The notes below the pieces were generated by a model. That model ran no database searches and was not told the origin of the DNA. It was given only the letters and a program-made list of their open reading frames with translations. Shown piece after piece: positions 7,426 through 13,377 of a stretch of DNA of 13,377 bases. Within the stretch, counting starts at the first letter, position 1. Each line of letters begins with the position of its first letter. The DNA is from Bacteroidales bacterium (GTDB lineage Bacteria; Bacteroidota; Bacteroidia; Bacteroidales; JAOZVK01). The stretch covers positions 1 to 13,377 of the forward strand of contig JAOZVK010000099.1 of assembly GCA_029938185.1 (NCBI GenBank). The letters are read 5' to 3'. The translations under genes were made by a program, and so were the position numbers.

Positions 7426-9063
7426 ATGTATAAGCAAGATTTTTTAGATATTGTAAGAAAAGTTTGTAGTAGTGAAGACGAATACAAAAAAAACTATCCT
7501 CTACTTTTGGCTAAAGCTAATGAGTATGGAATATTTGAAAATGATTTAAAAAAAATTATAGAAAATGAAAAAAAGTCGATAGCTAACAGCTATAATTCTA
7601 ATTTGTCTGGGTTTAGCAGTACTCTCAGTAATACAACTAATTCCACAGCATCGGGTTTTGTGGTCACAAGTGAAAATGAAAAGTTTTCTGAAATTACAAA
7701 TATAAATACTCAGGGAGCAATGAGTATAATTCAATCGGCAAGATTGAAAGATTTGGGCAATCGAAAAATAATGATAAAAAGAATAAAGCCTGAATTTAAA
7801 GATAATAATAAATATAAGGAACTATTTATTAAAGAATATGAAAATATAGCAAAAATAAATGACCCAAATATTGTACATGTTTTGGGAAAAGGCAAGGATA
7901 ACGATGGCTATTTTTATTATATGGAATGGATTGATGGACGAACACTATCTAAAATGATTTCTAATAAAGAACTAAACAATATAGAATTAATAAAAAATAT
8001 TTCCTTACAAATACTTAGTGCACTTAATCACTTACATTCAAAACAAATTTTTCATAGAGATTTGAAACCAGATAATATAATGATAACACATAAAGGCAAT
8101 AATGTAAAAATTATAGATTTAGGTTTAGCAATATCTGATGATTTTGACGATAATTTGTTAAAAGCCGGAACTCCCGGATATTTAGCCCCCGAACAACTAA
8201 ATAATGCTTTTAAAGCTGATGCAAAATCTGATATATATTCTTTTGGAATTATTTTGTTGGAAATGATTACTAATCAGATTAAAGATAAAAATTCAGGTAA
8301 AATCAAAGGTAATAAAATATCTGATATAATTCATAAATCTACACAAATAAATCCCAAGTTGAGATTTGATAATTGTATGGAGATTGTTAAAATATTAGAA
8401 AAAAAAGATACTGAAAATATTATCCCACAAGATATATATAACAAAATAATAGAGTTTGCCAAAGATGGTATTATTACCAAAGCAGAAAGTAATATGCTAA
8501 AGCTTATATCAAAAAACTCGGGTATTGATTATAAAGATATTAAAACAATAACAGATTTAGAATTGGAAAAAGCAAAAGAAAAAATTGGTATTAAAACAGA
8601 TAAGTCATCTAAATTTAATATTTCAAATATTATTATTTTAATTTCGGTATTATTTGCTGTTTCAATAATTATACTTGCTTATATATTTATATTTTCAAAG
8701 AAGAACAATCATAATAGCAATGATATTATTTATTCTTCCACTGAATTTAAAAAAAGGTATATTGGTAAAATTACGACAAGTCCTGGCAGTAAGCAAATAA
8801 TTATATTAAGTATTAATAAATTAGATGAAAATTATAATTTTTTGTATGATATATCAGTTAATACCGAAGTGATATTAAAAGAAAAAGTAGGAAGAATTGA
8901 TACTATTAACAATACTATTATATTTATACCTATGCCACAAGATAGTGAAAAAGAAAAAGAAATAATAGAAAAACTTTCTAAAGGAAATATTAGTATAAAT
9001 ATTAATAAAAAAATTATTTTAAAATCAAAAACTAATTTTTGGAAATTGACTCAAATAAATTAG
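7426..9063 (+). CDS. Transmembrane serine/threonine protein kinase
   Basis: A 545-residue Hanks-type kinase. The catalytic domain spans about 90-325, with Lys118 (IMIKRIKP), Glu137 or Glu139 as the helix C partner, HRDLKPDN (210-217, Asp212), DLG in place of DFG (231-233), GTPGYLAPE (248-256) and DIYSFG (269-274). All catalytic residues are present, although the glycine-rich loop (about 94-101, NTQGAMS) is poor in glycine. A helical N-terminal module (1-50) and a Ser/Thr/Asn-rich linker (52-80) come first. A helical module (334-390) follows the kinase, then a membrane helix (401-424) and a beta-rich extracytoplasmic tail (about 440-545) of no known family. ATG 7426 is preceded by a leader hairpin 19 bases away, and the stop codon overlaps another hairpin. 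It is divergent from the SpoIIE phosphatase, its likely functional opponent. Confidence 0.88.
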   Translation: MYKQDFLDIVRKVCSSEDEYKKNYPLLLAKANEYGIFENDLKKIIENEKKSIANSYNSNLSGFSSTLSNTTNSTASGFVVTSENEKFSEITNINTQGAMSIIQSARLKDLGNRKIMIKRIKPEFKDNNKYKELFIKEYENIAKINDPNIVHVLGKGKDNDGYFYYMEWIDGRTLSKMISNKELNNIELIKNISLQILSALNHLHSKQIFHRDLKPDNIMITHKGNNVKIIDLGLAISDDFDDNLLKAGTPGYLAPEQLNNAFKADAKSDIYSFGIILLEMITNQIKDKNSGKIKGNKISDIIHKSTQINPKLRFDNCMEIVKILEKKDTENIIPQDIYNKIIEFAKDGIITKAESNMLKLISKNSGIDYKDIKTITDLELEKAKEKIGIKTDKSSKFNISNIIILISVLFAVSIIILAYIFIFSKKNNHNSNDIIYSSTEFKKRYIGKITTSPGSKQIIILSINKLDENYNFLYDISVNTEVILKEKVGRIDTINNTIIFIPMPQDSEKEKEIIEKLSKGNISININKKIILKSKTNFWKLTQIN

Positions 9064-9094
9064 GCTCTTCGAGCCTTTTAATGTTGCTTACGCA
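9062..9094 (+). terminator. Hairpin/box repeat at kinase stop; possible terminator
   Basis: AGGCTC-TTC-GAGCCT (9062-9076) is followed by TTTT and then the exact box TTAATGTTGCTTACGCA (9078-9094). The G of the kinase TAG stop is the first base of the GGCTC stem. A GC-rich stem with a T-run directly after a stop codon fits a weak intrinsic terminator. It is also a member of the dispersed family. A weaker second box (TTTAATGTGGTTTACACA, about 9101-9118) follows. Confidence 0.55.
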
Positions 9095-9146
9095 AGACTA
9101 TTTAATGTGGTTTACACATTTTTAAATCGCTACCATAAGTACTGTT

Positions 9147-9240
9147 ACAAAAATTTTTCGACATTTGTTTTTATACAATTGGCGATATAACAATGATTTA
9201 CAAAAATGCGTAAGCAACATTAAATAGGTCGAAGACCTTA
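9147..9240 (-). repeat. Hairpin/box repeat, full-length copy R4 before ispH
   Basis: Starts ACAAAAATTTTTCGACATTT, continues through a variable interior to the exact box TGCGTAAGCAACATTAA (9207-9223) and ends with the hairpin AGGTC-GAA-GACCT (9226-9238). The length is 94 bases. It aligns along its whole length with R5 (10133-10225). Its box is a perfect inverted partner of the one at 9078-9094, so the kinase-ispH spacer is bracketed by a 17-bp inverted repeat. The ispH ATG begins 14 bases after the hairpin. Confidence 0.7.
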
Positions 9241-9252
9241 ATAAAAAAAGAT

Positions 9253-10128
9253 ATGTTAATTGAAATTGATAAAGGTTCTGGTTTTTGTTTTGGAGTTGTA
9301 TATGCAATTCAAAAAGCAGAAGAAGAACTTGAGAATACAGAAAAACTATATTGTCTGGGTGATATTGTGCATAACAACGCCGAGGTTGCAAGATTAAAAT
9401 CTAAAGGTCTTATCACAATAAATCATGACGAATTTAGAAAATTGAAAAATTGTAGAGTTTTGTTAAGAGCACACGGAGAACCATCTGAAACATATAAGAT
9501 TGCACTTGAAAACAATATTACTCTTATAGATGCATCGTGTCCAGTCGTGTTGAAACTTCAAAATAGAATAAAAATAGGATATGATGTAACACAAAAAAAA
9601 GATGGACAAATAATTATATACGGAAAAAAAGGACATGCTGAAGTCAATGGACTTATTGGTCAGACTAATAACAAAGGAATTGTTATCAGTGATTTGAATG
9701 ATTTAGATAAGATTGATTACGCTAAGCCAATAACAATATTTTCACAAACCACAAAAAGCATAAAAGGATATGCTGAAATAGTTGAAGAAATAAAAAAAAG
9801 AATGCATAGTGAAAATAATGATATTAGTAATTTAATAAGCTATGATACAATATGTAGACAAGTATCGAATAGAAATATTGAACTACAAAAATTTGCAAAA
9901 AAACATAAATTAATTATTTTTGTAAGTGGGAAAAAAAGTTCAAATGGAAAAATGTTATATGAAGTCTGCAAAGCAAAAAATAAAAATACCTATTTTGTAA
10001 CAAACTCATCGGACTTAAAAAAAGAATGGTTCGAAAATAAAGAATCAATAGGGATATGTGGAGCAACATCAACACCAAGATGGCTAATGGAAAAAATTAA
10101 TAATGAGGTTTTCAACCTATTTAAGTAG
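9253..10128 (+). CDS. ispH: 4-hydroxy-3-methylbut-2-enyl diphosphate reductase
   Basis: The last enzyme of the MEP isoprenoid pathway. It reduces HMBPP to IPP and DMAPP with a 4Fe-4S cluster in the cytosol. At 291 residues it has the usual bacterial length. The three cluster cysteines are visible: Cys12 in GFCFGV, Cys96 in DASCP and Cys201 in TICRQ. Substrate-binding and proton-relay residues are also present: His40 (DIVHN), His74 (AHGEP), GHAEVNG (127-133, with His128 and Glu130), SQTT (164-167), KSSNGK (228-233) and GATSTP (270-275). The start ATG is the only good one and follows a hairpin by 14 bases. The last seven codons (Glu285-Lys291 and stop) are encoded by a degenerate hairpin/box repeat. 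Other MEP genes are not adjacent. Confidence 0.95.
   Translation: MLIEIDKGSGFCFGVVYAIQKAEEELENTEKLYCLGDIVHNNAEVARLKSKGLITINHDEFRKLKNCRVLLRAHGEPSETYKIALENNITLIDASCPVVLKLQNRIKIGYDVTQKKDGQIIIYGKKGHAEVNGLIGQTNNKGIVISDLNDLDKIDYAKPITIFSQTTKSIKGYAEIVEEIKKRMHSENNDISNLISYDTICRQVSNRNIELQKFAKKHKLIIFVSGKKSSNGKMLYEVCKAKNKNTYFVTNSSDLKKEWFENKESIGICGATSTPRWLMEKINNEVFNLFK
10106..10124 (+). repeat. Hairpin repeat inside the ispH 3' end
   Basis: AGGTT-TTC-AACCT followed by ATTTAA. Compared with the AGGTC-TTC-GACCT copies, both bases of the loop-closing pair are changed (C-G to T-A), so pairing is kept. It encodes the residues VFNLF of IspH and lies just before the TAG stop (10126-10128). Confidence 0.6.
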
Positions 10129-10132
10129 TATA

Positions 10133-10225
10133 ACAAAAGTTTTTCGATATTCGTTTTTGTATAACTATCTATATAATATTGGTTTACAGAATCGCATAAG
10201 TCGCATTAAATAGGTCGAAGACCTT
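10133..10225 (-). repeat. Hairpin/box repeat, full-length copy R5
   Basis: ACAAAAGTTTTTCGATATTC opens the copy, five bases after the ispH stop. The box variant CGCATAAGTCGCATTAA (10193-10209) and hairpin AGGTC-GAA-GACCT (10212-10224) close it, for 93 bases in total. The box carries the CG variant (ATGCG instead of ATGTT) shared with the copy after metY. With the next hairpin it occupies nearly the whole ispH-metY spacer. Confidence 0.7.
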
Positions 10226-10230
10226 ATAAA

Positions 10231-10246
10231 AAGGCTCGAAGAGCCT
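10231..10246 (-). repeat. Second hairpin before metY
   Basis: AAGGCTC-GAA-GAGCCT, in tandem with the R5 hairpin six bases earlier. It gives two consecutive stem-loops in the metY leader, 21 bases before the ATG. The pairing of one GGTC-type and one GGCTC-type hairpin mirrors the tandem arrangement before ptuA (3906 and 3943). Confidence 0.6.
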
Positions 10247-10267
10247 ATTAACTTTAAAAACGTAAAT

Positions 10268-11569
10268 ATGGATTCAAGAAAATTAAGATTTGAAACATTA
10301 CAGCTTCATGCGGGGCATACACCTGACGAATCGACATTGTCGAGAGCTGTACCAATTTATCAAACCTCATCGTTTGTATTTAATTCTCCCGAACATGGAG
10401 CAAATTTGTTCGGATTAAAAGAGTTTGGGAATATATATACAAGAATAATGAATCCTACAACCGATGTTTTTGAGAAAAGAGTTGCTGCTCTCGAAGGAGG
10501 TGTAGCAGCATTGGCAGTAGCATCAGGGCAAGCTGCTCAGTTTATAGCACTTAATAATATTTTATTACCAGGCGATAATATTATAAGTACATCATATTTA
10601 TATGGAGGTACTTATAATCAATTTAAAGTTGCTTTTAAGCGTATAGGTATCGAAACACGTTTTATCGAAGGTGATAATATTGATAATTATGAGAAAGCTA
10701 TTGACGAAAAAACAAAAGCAATATACATTGAAACCATTGGAAACCCAATGTTTAATGTTCTTGATTTTGAAAAAATTGCAAAATTAGCCCAAAAATATGA
10801 CATTCCGTTTTTTGTAGATAATACTTTTGGTGCTGCTGGTTATTTGTGTAGACCAATTGATTTTGGTGCTAATATTGTTACCGCATCAGCAACAAAATGG
10901 ATTGGTGGACACGGAACAAGTATTGGTGGTGTTATAGTTGATGCTGGTAATTATAACTGGGGAAATGGTAAATATCCTCAATTTTCGGAACCATCGGAAG
11001 GTTATCATGGACTTAATTTCTGGGAAACATTTGGTGCAAATAGCCAATTTGGAAATATTGCATTTGCAATAAGAGCAAGGGTTGAGGGGCTACGTGATTT
11101 TGGTCCAGCATTAAGCCCATTTAATTCGTTTCTTTTGCTTCAAGGACTCGAAACTCTTTCATTAAGAGTACAAAGAACAGTTGATAATGCTCTTGAAATA
11201 GCAAAATGGCTTGAGAATCATCCAAAAGTTGAAAGTGTTAATTATGCTGGTTTAGAAAGTAGTAAATACAATAATTTGGCAAAAAAATACCTACGAAATG
11301 GTTTTGGTGGCGTACTTACTTTTAATATCAAAAAAGGTAAAGAAGAAGCAATGAATTTAATAAAATCGGTAAAATTGATTAGTCATTTGGCAAACGTGGG
11401 TGATGCAAAAACTTTGATAATCCACCCTGCATCTACAACTCATCAGCAACTTTCTGCTGAAGAACAAATAGCTTCAGGTGTGCATCCAAGCATGCTAAGA
11501 CTTTCGGTTGGTATCGAACATATTGAAGATATTAAAGAAGATTTGGAATATGCTTTGAATAGTATATAA
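10268..11569 (+). CDS. metY: O-acetylhomoserine sulfhydrylase (aminocarboxypropyltransferase)
   Basis: A PLP enzyme that makes homocysteine from O-acetylhomoserine and sulfide, the direct sulfhydrylation route to methionine. At 433 residues it matches the long MetY class rather than the roughly 390-residue MetB/MetC enzymes. Landmarks are the N-terminal FETLQLHAGHTPD (8-20), NIYTRIMNPT (55-64, Tyr57 and Arg59 for the cofactor phosphate of the neighbouring subunit), ASGQAA (85-90), FVDNTFGA (182-189, Asp184 at the pyridine nitrogen) and SATKWIGGHGTSIGG (207-221, Schiff-base Lys210). The downstream acyltransferase makes its predicted substrate. Two hairpins lie in the leader, and the TAA stop overlaps a third. 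No SAM riboswitch pattern is visible upstream. Confidence 0.95.
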   Translation: MDSRKLRFETLQLHAGHTPDESTLSRAVPIYQTSSFVFNSPEHGANLFGLKEFGNIYTRIMNPTTDVFEKRVAALEGGVAALAVASGQAAQFIALNNILLPGDNIISTSYLYGGTYNQFKVAFKRIGIETRFIEGDNIDNYEKAIDEKTKAIYIETIGNPMFNVLDFEKIAKLAQKYDIPFFVDNTFGAAGYLCRPIDFGANIVTASATKWIGGHGTSIGGVIVDAGNYNWGNGKYPQFSEPSEGYHGLNFWETFGANSQFGNIAFAIRARVEGLRDFGPALSPFNSFLLLQGLETLSLRVQRTVDNALEIAKWLENHPKVESVNYAGLESSKYNNLAKKYLRNGFGGVLTFNIKKGKEEAMNLIKSVKLISHLANVGDAKTLIIHPASTTHQQLSAEEQIASGVHPSMLRLSVGIEHIEDIKEDLEYALNSI

Positions 11570-11600
11570 GGTCTTCGACCTATTTAATGCGGCTTACGCG
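11568..11600 (+). repeat. Hairpin/box repeat at the metY stop
   Basis: AAGGTC-TTC-GACCT (11568-11581) begins inside the TAA stop codon and is followed by the box variant TTAATGCGGCTTACGCG (11584-11600). It lacks a strong T-run, so it would be a poor classical terminator. The CG-type box matches that of R5 at the other end of the same gene. Confidence 0.65.
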
Positions 11601-11652
11601 TTTCTGTAAGTCGCAATGACACAATAATTACACGACTTTGCGGTTAAAAAGC

Positions 11653-11674
11653 GGCTAACTTAAAACTGGTAGCC
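11653..11674. repeat. Remnant of the 109-bp element arm
   Basis: The right part (11656-11674, TAACTTAAAACTGGTAGCC) matches 16 of 19 bases of the arm of the element at 185-293. GGCTA (11653-11657) and TAGCC (11670-11674) are also inverted to each other. It lies in the 158-base metY-metA spacer, which otherwise holds only the hairpin copy at 11568-11600. It is probably an eroded insertion. Confidence 0.4.
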
Positions 11675-11727
11675 TTAATCAAAATGTATTATAGAATAAT
11701 TGAAAGTATATATAAAATTATAATCCT

Positions 11728-12645
11728 ATGCCAATAAATGTTCCAGATAATTTACCTGCAATTGATATTTTACGTTACGAAAATGTTTTTGTAATGTCAA
11801 ATACAAATGCAGTTAAGCAAGATATAAGAGCACAAAAAATATTGATAATGAATATTATGCCCTTAAAGGTAAGTACTGAGGTGCATCTTTTGAGATTATT
11901 AGCAAACACACCTCTACAAATAGAAATAGATTTGTTGCATCCCAAAAGCCACAAACCCAAGAACACTCCTATTAAACATATGAAAGCATTTTATAAAACT
12001 TTTGACGAAATAAAAGATAATAAATATGATGGAATGGTTATAACTGGAGCACCTGTTGAGCACATTCCTTTTGAAAGTGTGACATATTGGAAAGAATTAC
12101 AAGAAATAATGAACTGGACAAAAACCAATGTTACATCAACATTATTTATATGTTGGGCTTCGCAAGCTGCTCTATATCACTTCTATGGTATAAATAAATA
12201 TAAATTAGACAAAAAAATGTTTGGCTTATTTGAGCATAAAATATATAATAGAAAAATCCCTATTGTGAGAGGTTTTGATGATGTTTTTTTTGCTCCTCAT
12301 TCAAGATATACAGAAATTAGAGCAAATGATATTTTGAAAATAAAAGAACTTGAAATAATATCAGTTTCAAATGAAGCTGGTGTGTATATTGTAGCTTCAA
12401 AAGATGGTAGGCAGGTTTTTGTAACTGGACACTCGGAGTATGACCCAAACACACTAAAAGAAGAATACGAAAGAGATATTAAAAAAGGTTTAAATATTGA
12501 AATCCCTAAAAACTACTTTCCTGATGATAACCCTGATAACAAACCAATGGTAAAATGGAGAAGTCATGCAAATTTGCTTTTTACTAATTGGATAAATTAC
12601 TATGTATATCAAAAAACACCATATGTAATTAATGAAATACATTAA
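11728..12645 (+). CDS. metAA: Homoserine O-acetyltransferase, MetA family
   Basis: Catalyses acylation of homoserine, the first committed step of methionine synthesis. At 305 residues it is a full-length MetA-type (HTS) enzyme, not the alpha/beta-hydrolase MetX. Landmarks are MPINVPDNLPA (1-11), ILIMNIMPLK (38-47), the nucleophile Cys142 in FICWASQAALYH (140-151), HSRYTE (191-196), and His235 and Glu237 in VTGHSEYD (232-239). The acyl-donor residue in GAPVEH is Glu111. Studies of MetA enzymes link Glu111 to acetyl-CoA use and Gly111 to succinyl-CoA, so this is predicted to be an acetyltransferase. That agrees with the MetY gene just upstream. The ATG has only AT-rich sequence before it. The stop codon abuts a 32-bp dispersed repeat. 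Confidence 0.93.
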   Translation: MPINVPDNLPAIDILRYENVFVMSNTNAVKQDIRAQKILIMNIMPLKVSTEVHLLRLLANTPLQIEIDLLHPKSHKPKNTPIKHMKAFYKTFDEIKDNKYDGMVITGAPVEHIPFESVTYWKELQEIMNWTKTNVTSTLFICWASQAALYHFYGINKYKLDKKMFGLFEHKIYNRKIPIVRGFDDVFFAPHSRYTEIRANDILKIKELEIISVSNEAGVYIVASKDGRQVFVTGHSEYDPNTLKEEYERDIKKGLNIEIPKNYFPDDNPDNKPMVKWRSHANLLFTNWINYYVYQKTPYVINEIH

Positions 12646-12676
12646 ATAATTGACAATGGACAATTGATAATTTTGC
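12645..12676 (+). repeat. 32-bp dispersed repeat, copy 2
   Basis: Begins on the last base of the metA stop codon (AATAATTGACAATGGACAAT...) and matches the reverse complement of 7337-7368 at 31 of 32 positions. It contains TTGAC (12650-12654) and TAATTTTG (12668-12675). The latter fits the Bacteroidota -7 consensus, but the 15-base gap to the upstream TTG is shorter than the usual spacing. It could contribute a promoter for the DUF1573 gene 174 bases downstream; this is weak. The rest of the spacer to 12849 holds only a possible decayed hairpin (AGGTCGAAAATCTT, near 12757-12770). Confidence 0.5.
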
Positions 12677-12849
12677 ATTAATATATACAGTCTTGTCTTT
12701 TTTTTCGTTAATGTAAATATAGCTTGTTGATTAATAGTAAATATCTAACAATAACAGGTCGAAAATCTTACATAGCATTTTAATACTCTGATTATTAACA
12801 TATAAAAGTTCATAAAGTAGAATTAATAGTTTAATTAAATTATACAAAA

Positions 12850-13257
12850 ATGAAAAAGAATATATTATTACTAATAAGCATAATGTTTCTATCAAATATT
12901 GTATTTTCTCAAACGTGGTCGGGAGGAAGTTCCGATTTAAATTCAAACAAACAGGCTGCCATCAAGTGGGATACAATGGTTATAGATTTGGGTAAAGTAA
13001 AAAAAGGAAGCAAAAAAGATGCAATATTTAACTTAACTTACAGTGGTGGTGCTCCATTGATAATATTAAGTGCCGAGGGTACATGTGGTTGCACAGAAAT
13101 TAACTATCCAAAGCGTCCTATAAGACAAAACGAAACTGTTAAAATAAAAGCTGTATTTGATGCTGAAACTACTGGAGCTTTTAACAAAACTGTCACAATA
13201 AATTTAAGCGGAATAAAAAGTCAGAAACTACATGTAAAAGGAGTGGTTATAGAATAA
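12850..13257 (+). CDS. Secreted DUF1573 domain protein
   Basis: A 135-residue exported protein. The signal peptide covers residues 1-20 (charged KK, hydrophobic core, ending NIVFS before QTW). The rest is a single DUF1573 beta-sandwich domain: WDTMVIDLGKVKKGSKKDAIF (40-60), the Y-x-GGAPL turn (64-70), the hallmark TCGCT (78-82), YPKRPI (86-91) and the closing G-x-FNKTVTI segment (109-117). The family is abundant in Bacteroidota and resembles ASH/MSP-like Ig folds. Its function is unknown, with an extracytoplasmic structural or binding role likely. The two close cysteines (79 and 81) are conserved. It lies 204 bases after metA and probably has its own promoter. An A-rich stretch (ACAAAA) precedes the ATG. 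Confidence 0.88.
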   Translation: MKKNILLLISIMFLSNIVFSQTWSGGSSDLNSNKQAAIKWDTMVIDLGKVKKGSKKDAIFNLTYSGGAPLIILSAEGTCGCTEINYPKRPIRQNETVKIKAVFDAETTGAFNKTVTINLSGIKSQKLHVKGVVIE

Positions 13258-13299
13258 CATTATGTTTAATGACTATCCGCTTTTGCACCCAATTTTAAA

Positions 13300-13312
13300 G
13301 GTGCGTAGCACC
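13300..13312. terminator. Hairpin after the DUF1573 gene, possible terminator
   Basis: GGTGC-GTA-GCACC is a perfect 5-bp stem with a 3-base loop, 43 bases after the stop codon. GCACC at 13285-13289 could pair with the same GGTGC as an alternative stem. A short AT-rich stretch follows but no long T-run. Its geometry equals that of the GGTC/GGCTC hairpins, with a different stem and loop. Confidence 0.4.
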
Positions 13313-13328
13313 AAAATATTTGTAGTAG

Positions 13329-13377
13329 TGTATTAAGACATAAATTGCTTAAGTTTATAAATGTAATAATTTGACAG
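13329..13377 (-). repeat. 49-bp dispersed repeat, copy 2 (cut by window end)
   Basis: It is the reverse complement of 645-693 with 45 of 49 identical bases and ends at TTGACAG on the window edge. If the copy is like the first, the GACAGGATTTACATG hairpin arm should continue beyond the window. Confidence 0.6.

Noticed and set aside
9122..9391. 89-residue minus-strand reading frame over the ispH start
   Set aside because: It overlaps the intact ispH coding region and repeat R4, and its composition shows no protein-like motifs.
10129..10267. SAM riboswitch upstream of metY
   Set aside because: None of the conserved SAM-I core sequence is visible; the spacer is nearly all repeat R5 plus a second hairpin.
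327..11600. CRISPR array
   Set aside because: The repeats are scattered over kilobases in both orientations, not regularly spaced in one array, and no cas genes are present.
12757..12770. A further hairpin copy (AGGTCGAAAATCTT) upstream of the DUF1573 gene
   Set aside because: Only the left half matches, the stem is broken and the box is missing; it is too eroded to list as a feature.

Overview
The window is AT-rich DNA (roughly 70% A+T by eye) with long spacers between genes. It most likely comes from the Bacteroidota, perhaps an uncultivated Bacteroidales-like lineage. The reasons are a SpoIIE-type phosphatase with the GDFYW signature, a DUF1573 secreted protein with a CGCT motif, a Bacteroidota-style IspH, almost no Shine-Dalgarno sequences, and many short interspersed repeats. 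The lineage is an inference; no rRNA or tRNA gene is visible.

Layout: 1-808 has no convincing gene and holds three kinds of repeat. 809-5200 is a minus-strand block: a D-2-hydroxyacid dehydrogenase, a two-gene ATPase/HNH nuclease pair of the Septu (PtuA/PtuB) type with overlapping ends, and a secreted beta-propeller-like protein. 5429-6955 (minus) is a membrane PAS-SpoIIE/PP2C phosphatase. It is divergent from 7426-9063 (plus), a membrane Ser/Thr kinase, across a 470-base repeat-filled spacer. 9253-13257 are plus-strand genes: ispH, metY, metA and a DUF1573 protein. MetA carries Glu at position 111, the acetyl-CoA-type residue, which fits its neighbour MetY (O-acetylhomoserine sulfhydrylase). 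Together they would make homocysteine from homoserine, acetyl-CoA and sulfide.

The strongest unexplained signal is a dispersed repeat family in the spacers. Its core is a small hairpin (about 5 bp stem, 3-base loop TTC on one strand and GAA on the other) next to a box, TTAATGTTGCTTACGCA. The stem varies by paired changes (AGGTC/GACCT, AGGTT/AACCT, GGCTC/GAGCC), which points to selection or copying on structure. Five copies extend to a nearly fixed 93-96 bases with a second conserved end (ACAAAAGTTTTT). Beside genes the hairpin faces the gene and the box faces the spacer. The hairpin lies 13-21 bases upstream of the start codons of four unrelated genes and overlaps the stop codon, or encodes the C-terminus, of three. 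This resembles REP/BIME or MITE families in form, but no mobilising transposase is in the window.

Other repeats are a 109-bp inverted-repeat element (185-293) with a remnant after metY, a 32-bp repeat (7337-7368 and 12645-12676), and a 49-bp repeat in inverse orientation near both window ends (645-693 and 13329-13377).
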